64,000 bases of DNA from a bacterium (GTDB lineage: Bacteria > Armatimonadota > Fimbriimonadia > Fimbriimonadales > Fimbriimonadaceae), in assembly GCA_027485645.1 (NCBI GenBank), contig JAIXQR010000002.1, positions 62,001-126,000 on the forward strand, given 5' to 3'. Position 1 is the first letter of the stretch. The number at the start of each line of letters is the position of its first letter. Both the position numbers and the translations under genes were made by a program. The notes below the pieces were generated by a model. That model was not told the origin of the DNA. It was given only the letters and a program-made list of their open reading frames with translations, and ran no database searches. Positions 5,975-15,245 of this stretch are shown here, in pieces.

Positions 5975-8407
5975 TCGAGTGAAGATCACGGGGTGAACGC
6001 CAGCGAGGGATCTCGCTTCGATCTTGGTGAGGTCACCTTCGCACATGGTGTGGATGAACCCGGCATGGGGGATGGTGATGACGTTCATGTCGAACGGACG
6101 AGTGGCCCCGTTTAGGGTGAGCATCAGGTCTACGGTGGGCTGAGTCACCTGGATGGTGACGACATCGGCATCGTCGGCTCTTGAGACGGTGATGGGCGCG
6201 GGTTCGGGGAAACGCGCATTCTTCGGCTCGGCGAGGAGGCGGAAGGTGCTTGATCCGGTACCGGACTGGGCGTAGACGATGACATCGGGAACGCTGAGGC
6301 CGTGGACGGAGAACTCTCCGATCTTGGCGCGCTGGTTGACGCCGAGTTCGAACTCGAAGTCCTTGCTGGCCAGCACCTCGCCGGTTTGAAGGTTGTGCGC
6401 GGAGACGGTGACTTCGTCGGCGACTTCCTCTCGGCCATCGTTGCAAACGTAGACCTCGATGAGGTCGTTGTTGCGGACGAGGGAGATGAGGACATCGTCA
6501 TACAGTCGTTCTAGCTCGTAGGCAAGGGCCTTTGGATTAGCCGCGCTGTCGAAGTAGGCCCAGCTTTGGACGGGCCAGATGTCGTTCATCTGCCAGATGA
6601 GGGAGCCGCGGCAGAATTCGGCGCGTCGATAATGTTCGACTCCGTGCCGGAGGGCGTCTCGCTGGTTGAGCTGGCTGTAGTACACCCAGTCGCCGACGTT
6701 CTTGCTCACCGGATAATGGAGTTCGACGTAGCCGACGTAGGTTTCGTAGCCTTTGCCGGTTTTGTCGTGCCATCGGTAGACGGGGTTGCGATAGTTGTCC
6801 TTTTCGGCAGAGCGGCCCACGACTTCGTTCCAGACGGCAAGCGAGCAGGAGCTGGCAAAGCCGTATTCGCTGCTGAAGCGGCCGTTGGACTCGGAATAGA
6901 AGCGCCAGTCTCCGCGACCGTGCCACACGTCCCAGTTGTGCTGGTCCCCATAGCCGCCAGCGTTATCGCCGCTCCATCCGCCCTGGGCTTGTGGCTCGGG
7001 GCTGGTGCCGATCGGGCTAGACGAGATGTAGCCTCGGCCCGGATCGAACTGGTTTACGGCTTCGGGCAGGGTTTTGAAGTACAGGTTTTCGCCGTAGTAG
7101 CGCGGCGGGTGGTTTTCGGCCGGTCCCCACTTTTGCTCCCACATTTGGTGGTTTTCGTTGTTGCCACACCAGAGGGCGAGGCAGGGGTAGTTCCGAAGGC
7201 GCTTGATGTTGGCCTTCGCTTCTTCGGCGATTTTGGCTTGCCACTCTTCGTCGTCTGGGTAGTAGCCGCAGGCGAAGGGGAAGTCTTGCCAGACCATGAT
7301 TCCGGCGGCAGAGCAGGCTTCATAGAAGGCGTCGGCTTCGTAGAGTCCGCCACCCCAGATTCGGAGCATATTGCAGTTGAGACCCTTGGCATCCCAGACC
7401 TTGCTTTCGTATTGCCGAACGCTGATGGCGCTGGGGAAGGAGTAGTCGGGAATCCAGTTTGCGCCGCGCGCCCAGATCTTTTCGCCGTTGATTTCGAATT
7501 CGAACGACTCGCCCCATTGGTCCTTTTCGCGAAGCAGCTTTGGACTGCTGAAGCCGACGGTAAGGAGTTGGATATCGTGGACGGCGTCGCCCTCGGAGAG
7601 GACGGCGGTTAGGTCGTAGCAGGTTGGATCTTCGGGATGCCAGTAGGAAACCGAATCTTTCGGAACCCGAATGACTTCGGAGCCTTTCCAGCCAATTTCG
7701 TGCTCGGGACCTTCTAGAGTGAAGGCGAATTCTCCCGCACCTTCTTGCTCGGTTTCCGCCCAAATCTTGATGGTGTCGCCTTCATCTTCCCATCGGAACC
7801 AGACATCGGTAATACGGGAGTTGAACTCGAGGAGGGAGACGGGCTTCCAGATTCCGCAGGAAACGAGCCTCGGGCCCCAATCCCAGCCATACATGCACTG
7901 GGCTTTTCGGACGAAGGCGCGTTCGTCGAATCGCTCTTTCGGGTCGGATAGGCCGTCTTTGGCGAAGTAGGCATCGCGGAGTTCGTTGCCGACTTTGATA
8001 GCGGATTTGAATTCGATTCGGAGTTCGTTTTTCCCTTCGAGGAGGTGTCCGGTGACATCGACTTCGAGCGGGATGAACATGTTGTCGCTCTTGCCGATTT
8101 CGGTTCCGTTTAGGAGGACGGTGGCGATGGTGTCGAGGCCTTCGAAGCGGAGGACTTGTTGTTTGAAGTCAGAGGGGGACCAGTTGAAGGTGGTGCGATA
8201 GGTCCAGTCTTCTTGGTCTACCCATTGCACGCCGATTTCATGCATTTGCAGGTGTGGATCGGCAATGATTCCGTTCGACATGAGGTCGAGGTGAACGTGT
8301 CCCGGAACCACGGCCGGCAGCCATTCTGCCTTTGAGTATCCGATGTCTTTTCCTTCCGTGGATGATTGGATGAATTCCCAGCCAGCGTGCAGTATGGTCC
8401 TTTCCAT
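5960..8407 (-). CDS. Beta-mannosidase, glycoside hydrolase family 2
   Basis: An 815-aa GH2 enzyme that removes terminal beta-mannosyl residues from mannan or glycan oligosaccharides. It opens with the galactose-binding-like sugar-binding domain (WLPAVVPGHVHLDLM, typical of beta-mannosidases). Then come the immunoglobulin-like domain and the TIM barrel, with acid/base glutamate in WCGNNENHQMW and the nucleophile candidate in FSSEYGF. No signal peptide is seen, so it is probably cytoplasmic. Length and the WDWGPRL motif fit the family well. It converges with and overlaps the phosphodiesterase. It is separate from the other glycosidase (44464), so no polysaccharide utilisation cluster is evident. 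Confidence 0.93.
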   Translation of the reverse strand: MERTILHAGWEFIQSSTEGKDIGYSKAEWLPAVVPGHVHLDLMSNGIIADPHLQMHEIGVQWVDQEDWTYRTTFNWSPSDFKQQVLRFEGLDTIATVLLNGTEIGKSDNMFIPLEVDVTGHLLEGKNELRIEFKSAIKVGNELRDAYFAKDGLSDPKERFDERAFVRKAQCMYGWDWGPRLVSCGIWKPVSLLEFNSRITDVWFRWEDEGDTIKIWAETEQEGAGEFAFTLEGPEHEIGWKGSEVIRVPKDSVSYWHPEDPTCYDLTAVLSEGDAVHDIQLLTVGFSSPKLLREKDQWGESFEFEINGEKIWARGANWIPDYSFPSAISVRQYESKVWDAKGLNCNMLRIWGGGLYEADAFYEACSAAGIMVWQDFPFACGYYPDDEEWQAKIAEEAKANIKRLRNYPCLALWCGNNENHQMWEQKWGPAENHPPRYYGENLYFKTLPEAVNQFDPGRGYISSSPIGTSPEPQAQGGWSGDNAGGYGDQHNWDVWHGRGDWRFYSESNGRFSSEYGFASSCSLAVWNEVVGRSAEKDNYRNPVYRWHDKTGKGYETYVGYVELHYPVSKNVGDWVYYSQLNQRDALRHGVEHYRRAEFCRGSLIWQMNDIWPVQSWAYFDSAANPKALAYELERLYDDVLISLVRNNDLIEVYVCNDGREEVADEVTVSAHNLQTGEVLASKDFEFELGVNQRAKIGEFSVHGLSVPDVIVYAQSGTGSSTFRLLAEPKNARFPEPAPITVSRADDADVVTIQVTQPTVDLMLTLNGATRPFDMNVITIPHAGFIHTMCEGDLTKIEARSLAGVHPVIFTRSPLG

Positions 8408-8483
8408 GTCACTTCATTATGAAGCGGTACGACCGGTAAAGTCCCCGCGCATAAATGCGTATACAACCTAGATTTGTCGCCAG

Positions 8484-9650
8484 TTAGGCGTTTAGCGCGA
8501 GTTCGGTCATCAACTGGATTCCGGTTTCGAGGGCGTCGTCGTTGAAGTCAAAGCTGGGTGAATGTAGGTTTGGATAAGTCTCGGCATCGGGCGGGAGCAG
8601 GCCGAGGAAGAAGAAGCAGGCGGGGATTTGGTAGCCGTAGTAGCTGAAGTCTTCGCCGCCCATGCTCGGGTGGAGTTCGTGGCGGACTTTTTCGGCACCA
8701 ATGGCATCCGTGGCGATGCGGCGGAAGATGTCTGTGGCGTCGGGGTCGTTAAAGGTGACCGGGTACGGGTTGGCGGTCCAGGTGATGGTTGCTTCTCCGC
8801 CGAAGGCAAGGGCGGTGTTTTTGACGATGGACTCGATGGCCTTCACCGCAATTTGCTCGGTTGCCATGTTGAGGGTGCGGAGGGTTCCGTTAAGCTCGGC
8901 GGTTTCTGGGATGACGTTGTGCGCTACGCCGGCGATGAACTGACCGATGGTGACGACCACGGAATCGAGCGGGTCGACGTTTCGGCTGGCGACGGTTTGG
9001 AGGGCGGTGACGATGTGGCTACCGATAACGATGGGGTCGATGCCGTTATGGGGGTAAGCAGCGTGGGCACCTTTGCCTTTGATGAGCACTCGGAACTGGG
9101 CGGCGGAGGCCATGATCGGGCCAGGTCGGGTGGACACGTGGCCGATGTGGTGGTCGGGGTGGCCGTGGAGACCGAAGATGACGTTGGCGGGAGTTCCGAC
9201 GACTTCTCCGCGCAGGGCTCCCGCGTCTACGAGGGCTTTGCCGCCCGCGCCGCCTTCTTCGGCCGGCTGAAAGAGCAGGATGACGTTGTTCTTGCGGTGC
9301 GGGGTTTCGGTGAGGAGTTTAGCGGTTCCAAGGAGGATCGCGGTGTGGCCGTCGTGGCCGCAGGCGTGCATTTTGCCGGGAGTTTGCGAGGCGTATTCGA
9401 GCCCGGTTTGTTCGTGGATGGGCAGCGCATCCATGTCGGCACGAAGCGCGATGGTTCTCGTCGACTCTTCGGTGGCGGGAATGTAGGCGACGACGCCGGT
9501 TTTGCCGACTTCGGTTTTGTGTTCGATTCCGAGCTGGGTTAGCTGCTCGTGGATGAGCTGGGCCGTGCCGGTTTCCTCATAGCCAAGTTCCGGGTGCTGG
9601 TGCAGATGGCGGCGGATCTTGGTGACTTCTTGGAGGAGGCTCGGCGACAT
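8484..9650 (-). CDS. M20-family amidohydrolase (hippurate/N-acyl-amino-acid hydrolase type)
   Basis: Metal-dependent aminoacylase of the M20D group (carboxypeptidase Ss1 / HipO-like). Motifs are RRHLHQHPELGYEE at the N-terminus, ACGHDGHTA (metal ligands), FQPAEEGGAGGKALVDAGAL with the catalytic glutamate pair, LHGHPD, and HPSMGGEDFSYY near the C-terminus. ATG 9650 gives 388 aa and the typical family start; the in-frame TTG at 9689 would add 13 unconserved residues. Substrate is not predictable from sequence: family members deacylate N-acetyl or N-benzoyl amino acids, indole-acetyl conjugates or N-acetyl-diaminopimelate. It stands alone, 76 nt upstream of beta-mannosidase on the same strand. 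Confidence 0.9.
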   Translation of the reverse strand: MSPSLLQEVTKIRRHLHQHPELGYEETGTAQLIHEQLTQLGIEHKTEVGKTGVVAYIPATEESTRTIALRADMDALPIHEQTGLEYASQTPGKMHACGHDGHTAILLGTAKLLTETPHRKNNVILLFQPAEEGGAGGKALVDAGALRGEVVGTPANVIFGLHGHPDHHIGHVSTRPGPIMASAAQFRVLIKGKGAHAAYPHNGIDPIVIGSHIVTALQTVASRNVDPLDSVVVTIGQFIAGVAHNVIPETAELNGTLRTLNMATEQIAVKAIESIVKNTALAFGGEATITWTANPYPVTFNDPDATDIFRRIATDAIGAEKVRHELHPSMGGEDFSYYGYQIPACFFFLGLLPPDAETYPNLHSPSFDFNDDALETGIQLMTELALNA

Positions 9651-9738
9651 GAATTGATTGTACGACGCTGACTGGAGTTTCGGACGCAACTTGACTGACG
9701 CATTGAAGGAGTGGCGTTTCCGCCACTTGCTTCAGAAA

Positions 9739-10149
9739 TTACTTTGCGTTCAATCGGGCAGCGCGGAGGCGCTGGATGGCTCGTTCGACTTCCTGAACGG
9801 CGTCGGATTGAGTCATGGTGCCGGAATCGCTGCGGAGCTCTTTGCGAGCTCGCTCTAGCATTTGCTCGGCTTTCTCGACGCTGATGTCGGAAGCGAGGGA
9901 TGCTTCGTCGGCCAAAACGGTCATCTTATCGGGCCGGACTTCGGCGAATCCACCGCCGATGTAGATGTAGCCGGTTTGGTTGTTGGCTTTGTATTCCAAC
10001 AACCCGGGTTTAAGCGCGGCGACGAGGGAGATGTGGCCGGCTTGGATACCGAAGTAGCCTTCGGTACCCGGCGCGACCACGGACGTTACGAGTTGCTCGA
10101 CCACGGACTGGTCGGGCGACACCACGGCTAACGTGAACTCTCTCGCCAT
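9739..10149 (-). CDS. atpC: F-type ATP synthase epsilon subunit
   Basis: The 136-aa epsilon subunit of the F1 sector, part of the central stalk and an inhibitor of ATP hydrolysis. The N-terminal beta-sandwich is clear (FTLAVVSPDQSVVEQ, GTEGYFGIQAGHISLVAALKPG, IYIGGGFAEVRPDKMTVLADEA). The C-terminal helical hairpin begins around DISVEKAEQMLERARKEL. It follows atpD by 6 nt and is surely co-transcribed. The remaining ATP synthase subunits are not adjacent. Confidence 0.95.
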   Translation of the reverse strand: MAREFTLAVVSPDQSVVEQLVTSVVAPGTEGYFGIQAGHISLVAALKPGLLEYKANNQTGYIYIGGGFAEVRPDKMTVLADEASLASDISVEKAEQMLERARKELRSDSGTMTQSDAVQEVERAIQRLRAARLNAK

Positions 10150-10155
10150 GATTTG

Positions 10156-11619
<1,464 letters not shown>

Positions 11620-11659
11620 TTAATTCCTCTCTGGGCGTCGATGAGCGGACTCATCAGCG

Positions 11660-11697
11660 CAACCTGCGGGAGTATACCAATCGTGCCCCGCAGGTTG
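11660..11697 (-). promoter_or_regulatory. Inverted repeat flanking a -10-like hexamer upstream of atpD
   Basis: Perfect 11-bp arms (CAACCTGCGGG, 11660-11670; CCCGCAGGTTG, 11687-11697). On the minus strand the spacer contains TATACT (11671-11676), a fair -10 box, though no good -35 is seen. It could be an operator around the atpDC promoter or a terminator-like hairpin after the dienelactone hydrolase; no U-tract follows. A second perfect 6-bp hairpin (11640-11655) lies between it and the gene. Confidence 0.4.
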
Positions 11698-11720
11698 ACG
11701 CGTCTCTTGAATGCTTGCGA

Positions 11721-12482
11721 TTATTTCGCTGCGCCAAAGATCTCTTTCAAGAACTTTTGCAGCTCATCCCAGCTTCGTCGGTCTGCTTCCGGTCGATATC
11801 CGGGTCCGGGTGCGGTGAACGGGTGGCTGTCGACGTTGTAGGCCACGAGCTGATAGTCGACCTTCGCATCTCGCATTTCTCCCAGGAATCCGACGAGCTG
11901 CTCGTACGGCACGCTCGGGTCTTGGGAGGCGTGGCAAACGAGAACCTTCGCTTTCACTGATCCGACGGTCGCCGGGGTTTTGGTTGCTAGTCCGCCGTGG
12001 AAGCTGATGACGCCGCTAACATCCGCACCCGATCGGGCGAGTTCGAGGACTCCGCCGCCACCGAAGCAGTAGCCCATGGCCGCCACTTTGTCCTTTTGGA
12101 CTTCCGATCGTGACCGGAGCGTCGCGACGGCGGCGTTCATGCGGCTGATGAACAGCGGCATGTCGCTTCGGTACTTACCGGCCATCTGCCCGTTTTCGGC
12201 TTGGGTCTTTGGCTTGTTGCCTTTGCCGTAGATGTCGGCGGCAAAGCCAACGTAGCCGAGCTCGGCAAGCATGCGGGCTCGTCGCTCTTCGTACTCATCG
12301 GTGCCGTTCCAGTCGTGGACGATAACGACACCGGGGCGAGGGCCTTTGATGTTGGTGTCGTAGGCGATATAGCCTTCGAGCACCATGTCGCCATCCTTGT
12401 ACTCAACGCGTTCCGTCTTGATTTCGGCGGCCGAGAGCGAAGTCAGGGCGAGGAGGGTTCCGATGAGCGCAAGTTGCTTCAT
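11721..12482 (-). CDS. Exported dienelactone hydrolase family protein
   Basis: An alpha/beta hydrolase of the dienelactone hydrolase family. The nucleophile is the cysteine in AAMGYCFGGGG, with the acid in SQDPSVP and the histidine in VDSHPFTAPG, so the Cys-Asp-His triad is intact. ATG 12482 gives 253 aa with a classical signal peptide (MKQLALIGTLLALTSLSA), pointing to periplasmic or extracellular action; the longer frame upstream would bury that signal. The physiological ester substrate is unknown, and many secreted members act on diverse carboxylic esters. It lies 107 nt upstream of atpD on the same strand, but the intervening inverted repeat suggests separate transcription. Confidence 0.85.
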   Translation of the reverse strand: MKQLALIGTLLALTSLSAAEIKTERVEYKDGDMVLEGYIAYDTNIKGPRPGVVIVHDWNGTDEYEERRARMLAELGYVGFAADIYGKGNKPKTQAENGQMAGKYRSDMPLFISRMNAAVATLRSRSEVQKDKVAAMGYCFGGGGVLELARSGADVSGVISFHGGLATKTPATVGSVKAKVLVCHASQDPSVPYEQLVGFLGEMRDAKVDYQLVAYNVDSHPFTAPGPGYRPEADRRSWDELQKFLKEIFGAAK

Positions 12483-12559
12483 ACCTACATTCTTACGCTG
12501 ATTCGTCAACAGAAGCAACAAGGACGGCGCAGACGGTCGCCCGTACACGTTTTGTTCTG

Positions 12560-12762
12560 TTTCCGTCTATGCCGCGGACAAGGTCGCGAGGGCGTGAATC
12601 GATCTCAGCCAGATCCGTCAAAGCGAGGAACCACGGGCTGAAGCAATCTCAGGCGTCGGATTGATGCTCGGCCGTACTCGGACGGCAACGAAGGAGCTGC
12701 ACATGATGAGCATGTAATTCGGATTGTAAGTAGGTCCGCCTTTTCGGCGAACCTACTTTTTT
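12560..12762 (+). ncRNA. Candidate structured small RNA ending in a terminator
   Basis: This gap between two minus-strand genes has no convincing plus-strand ORF. It contains several local stems (CAGC/GCTG enclosing CCGT/ACGG near 12606-12640; CAATC/GATTG near 12644-12665; GCCGT/ACGGC near 12671-12686; CATG/CATG near 12702-12714). It ends in a hairpin with a T-run oriented for the plus strand. No known RNA family matched by eye. The 5' end is a guess. Confidence 0.35.
12728..12762 (+). terminator. Rho-independent terminator on the plus strand
   Basis: A 13-bp stem with one mismatch (12728-12740 with 12746-12758) and TTTT loop, followed by TTTTTT. No protein gene ends just upstream on this strand, which supports an RNA gene there. 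Confidence 0.7.
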
Positions 12763-12768
12763 GTTGCT

Positions 12769-13182
12769 CTACGGAGCAGGGACGAGAGTGGCGGTAAGGG
12801 TGGTTCCGTTGAAGGTCACGATCAGATTTTGAGATCCGTTCTTCACATTGAACGCGTCGGTCACAGTCATCCTGATGGTTGCGCGGCCCAGTTCGATACC
12901 TCCTGGTCGGTAGGCAGTAAAGACGATGTCTTGGGTGTCGGATTCACCGGCAAATGTCGGACTCACGATCGGCCCCACTTTAGTTTCGCCGGAAGCAAAC
13001 AGGCTCGCATCGGATTCGAGGATGCCAAGAGGGCGGATGTAGACCGGGGCGCCGGGCGCAGAGTTAGTGGCCGTGTACGGGAAGGCGATCATCTGGGAAG
13101 ATTCCCCACCGCCTGCTCCTCCGCAAGCTAGGATGGTCAGAAGGGCGAGGGCGCCAGTTGCGGATGTAAAGTTTAACTTCAT
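12769..13182 (-). CDS. Small lipoprotein of unknown function
   Basis: A 137-aa protein with a lipoprotein signal (hydrophobic stretch then LTILAC followed by a GGAGGG linker), so probably lipidated on the cysteine near residue 20 and anchored in the envelope. The remainder looks like one all-beta, Ig-like module with alternating hydrophobic strands. No domain family is recognised. It is flanked by the candidate small RNA and by homogentisate dioxygenase, with no clear functional link. Confidence 0.7.
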   Translation of the reverse strand: MKLNFTSATGALALLTILACGGAGGGESSQMIAFPYTATNSAPGAPVYIRPLGILESDASLFASGETKVGPIVSPTFAGESDTQDIVFTAYRPGGIELGRATIRMTVTDAFNVKNGSQNLIVTFNGTTLTATLVPAP

Positions 13183-13297
13183 CGTTAGAGCCCCACTCTA
13201 CAGATGGACTCTGTTGTTGTCAACTTCGGCCGTACAATTTCCGCTTCCTTTTGAGTTGCGTCTTGCCCCTTCGCGCGCGCCCCCAGGGGAAGGGAAT

Positions 13298-14464
13298 TTA
13301 CGGTTGAGGTGATTTGATCCAGCTCTTCCAATAGTTCGGGTCTTCGAGCTTCAGGGCATCCGCGGTTAGCTTGAGCGGGCGGTGGGTATCGACCATCACC
13401 GCCAACTCTTCCGTCTTGGTTGCGCCGATGGCGGCTTCGGTAGCTCCAGGCTGCGGGCCGTGCGGAATGCCGAGCGGGTGCAGGGTGATGGAGCCCTCCT
13501 TGATCCCTTTCCGAGAGCCGAACTTATCGTTGCAGTAGTAAAGAACCTCGTCTGAGTCGACGTTTGAGTGGTTGTAGGGCACGACGATCGCGTCCGGATG
13601 GTAATCCAGCATGCGCGGGCAGAAGCTGCAGATCACAAAGCCCTGGCCATAGAAGGTCTGATGGATCGGTGGGGGCATGTGAAGCTTGCCGGTGATCGGC
13701 GAGAAGTCGTTAATGTTGAAGGCGTAAGGGAAAACGTAGCCATCCCAGCCGATCACGTCGAGGGGGTGATAGGGATGGGTGTACATCGTGTGCCGGTTTC
13801 GGGCACGAATAAGAACTTTGGTTTCGACGCGCTCTCCGTGAACGGGGAGTTCTTCAGGAGCGCGAAGGTCTCGCTCGGTAAAGGGAGCATGTTCCAGCAA
13901 CTGTCCGTATTCGTTTCGGTACCGCTTTGGAATCTCGATGGGGCCATGGGAAAGCACAGCGATCATTCGGACCGGCAAGGTGTCGAAGGTGAGCTTGTAG
14001 ATCGTTCCGCGGGGAATAACGAGGTAATCGCCGGGGCGGAAGGTGATCGAGCCGAACATGGATTCCATCACCCCGCCAGCATCGTGAATGAAAAGACACT
14101 CGTCGCCGTCGGCATTCTTGTAGAAGTGCGGCATTTGTTCGGCGACCAGCGCCTGCGACCAAGAAAGATCCTGGTTCCCCATGAGGGTGATTCGTCCGGT
14201 GACGGCGTCGCCCATCGGAACCATGTTGCCGGTGAGGAGATGGCGATGCCGAAGCGGCTCCTCTTCTAAGTAAGTTGGCGCGACCGAGCCAAGGTCTTCC
14301 CACGCGATCACTTCGGTCGGGGCGTTGATGTGATACGTCGTAGACATCGGACCGCTAAATCCACGGGTTGAGATAAGTTGTTCCGTGTAGAGCGAGCCGT
14401 CTGGCTGTCGGAACTGCACGTGATGTTTTTGCGGGACTTTTCCTAAACGTATGTAACGTGGCAT
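13298..14464 (-). CDS. hmgA: Homogentisate 1,2-dioxygenase-like cupin enzyme
   Basis: HmgA opens the ring of homogentisate to maleylacetoacetate in tyrosine/phenylalanine breakdown, using Fe(II). The 388-aa protein carries the family's double-cupin layout. The C-terminal half has HPYHPLDVIGWDGYVFPYAF, PPIHQTFYG, then NHSNVDSDEVLYYC and HPLGIPHGPQPG as likely metal-binding region. The start ATG 14464 is fixed by a textbook GGAGG 6 nt upstream; the frame extends to 14530 without conservation. Neighbouring genes are not catabolic, so the pathway partners are elsewhere. Bacterial homologues in this branch are annotated both as homogentisate dioxygenase and as generic cupins, so the substrate is likely but not proven. 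Confidence 0.85.
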   Translation of the reverse strand: MPRYIRLGKVPQKHHVQFRQPDGSLYTEQLISTRGFSGPMSTTYHINAPTEVIAWEDLGSVAPTYLEEEPLRHRHLLTGNMVPMGDAVTGRITLMGNQDLSWSQALVAEQMPHFYKNADGDECLFIHDAGGVMESMFGSITFRPGDYLVIPRGTIYKLTFDTLPVRMIAVLSHGPIEIPKRYRNEYGQLLEHAPFTERDLRAPEELPVHGERVETKVLIRARNRHTMYTHPYHPLDVIGWDGYVFPYAFNINDFSPITGKLHMPPPIHQTFYGQGFVICSFCPRMLDYHPDAIVVPYNHSNVDSDEVLYYCNDKFGSRKGIKEGSITLHPLGIPHGPQPGATEAAIGATKTEELAVMVDTHRPLKLTADALKLEDPNYWKSWIKSPQP

Positions 14465-14524
14465 CTTTGCCTCCAATAATAGTTTACGACAGGACAGCGA
14501 GCGGCCTCGGCCTCGATTTTTGCC

Positions 14525-14554
14525 AAGCAAAATTGCTATGTACCGGAATTCCGG
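14525..14554. promoter_or_regulatory. Two adjacent palindromes between divergent genes
   Basis: AGCAA-AA-TTGCT (14525-14536) and the perfect CCGGAATTCCGG (14543-14554) lie in the intergenic space between hmgA and the FlgM-like gene. Possible operator sites; no regulator is assigned. Confidence 0.3.
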
Positions 14555-14617
14555 GACAAGAGAGAATCGTGGAGATCGCCTAAAACGTTAGTACCTGTGA
14601 AGGCGCAGGTGTAGGAA

Positions 14618-14833
14618 ATGATGAGCAACCAAAGATACATTGAGTCAACGAAGTCGGAAGTAGCAGTTGCTCCATTGACCGGCGTAGATCTCGTAGTCTC
14701 CGTTAGAGATTCGATCAAGCGGTCTGAGGATCGATCGGAACTCATCGCTGCGGCAAAAGCCAAGCTGGTAAATGGTGTCCACCCGGCATCTGGACTGCAG
14801 ATTGCAGACGCCATGATCGCAGACCTCAGCTAA
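14618..14833 (+). CDS. FlgM-like small protein (possible anti-sigma factor)
   Basis: A 71-aa protein whose C-terminal half (about 38-68: SELIAAAKAKLVNG, ASGLQIADAMI) resembles the C-terminal sigma-binding helices of FlgM, the anti-sigma-28 factor, with the usual pattern of helix, glycine turn, and IA-containing helix. The N-terminal part is polar and probably disordered, as in FlgM. Start ATG 14618 or 14621 follows GTAGGAA. It is a single-gene unit closed by a strong terminator. No flagellar gene is in the window, so it may act on another sigma factor or the resemblance may be superficial. Confidence 0.5.
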   Translation: MMSNQRYIESTKSEVAVAPLTGVDLVVSVRDSIKRSEDRSELIAAAKAKLVNGVHPASGLQIADAMIADLS

Positions 14834-14850
14834 GAATTCGTTCAAATAAC

Positions 14851-14891
14851 AGAGCGGGGAGTCAGGTCAACCTGACTCCCCGCTCTTTTTT
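14851..14891 (+). terminator. Strong rho-independent terminator
   Basis: A 17-bp perfect stem (14851-14867 with 14870-14886, loop CA) followed by TTTTTT. It lies between the FlgM-like gene and a convergent minus-strand gene and may serve both. The stem shares a GTCAGGT core with the terminator at 53671. Confidence 0.9.
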
Positions 14892-14908
14892 GTTTGTCGG
14901 GTCCGGTT

Positions 14909-15181
14909 TCAGGCAGTGACGCGCGCCTTTTCTACCACGCCTACGTACCATTCGCTTCGTCCATCCATCGGCGTTTCGTGCCAATCGTAGAGGAAGCGCT
15001 CGGTCGAAACCGAGTTAGCAAGGCTTCGACTCAGCCCGTAAATCGGCATATAAGTTTCGTAAAGAACGGGATAGCAGTCACCGGGCATTGGCGGTTGCAT
15101 CAGTTGGTAGTCGTCGGTTACGTCAACGACGACGATGCGCGCCAAGTTGTAATCCCACAAGTCACCTGCGAGCTTTGCCAT
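14909..15181 (-). CDS. Hypothetical protein
   Basis: A 90-aa protein starting at ATG 15181, just past the terminator of the upstream SPFH gene. The frame runs further upstream only through that terminator and antisense to the SPFH gene, so the short form is preferred. It contains a compact beta-rich stretch (DLWDYNLARIVVVDVTDDYQ) and a tryptophan/tyrosine-rich C-terminus ending SEWYVGVVEKARVTA. No family recognised; it looks like a small soluble domain. It converges on the FlgM-like gene with a shared terminator. Confidence 0.5.
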   Translation of the reverse strand: MAKLAGDLWDYNLARIVVVDVTDDYQLMQPPMPGDCYPVLYETYMPIYGLSRSLANSVSTERFLYDWHETPMDGRSEWYVGVVEKARVTA

Positions 15182-15203
15182 CGAGGACAAGACGGACCAG
15201 CAC

Positions 15204-15233
15204 AAAAAACTGCCGCGCATTTCTGCGCGGCAG
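15204..15233 (-). terminator. Rho-independent terminator of the SPFH gene
   Basis: A perfect 9-bp stem (15210-15218 with 15225-15233) followed on the minus strand by TTTTTT, 13 nt after the stop at 15246. Confidence 0.85.
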
Positions 15234-15245
15234 TCGCAAATGGCA

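Noticed and set aside
11636-11660. CTGATGAGTCCG on the minus strand, like the core of a hammerhead ribozyme
   Set aside because: No GAAA segment and no cleavage triplet with matching stems follow; it is a plain 6-bp hairpin.
12600-12700. ydaO or SAH riboswitch upstream of the plus-strand terminator
   Set aside because: Only short resemblances (GAGGAACCAC, CTCGG, CAACG); order and spacing do not fit, and no gene lies downstream on that strand.
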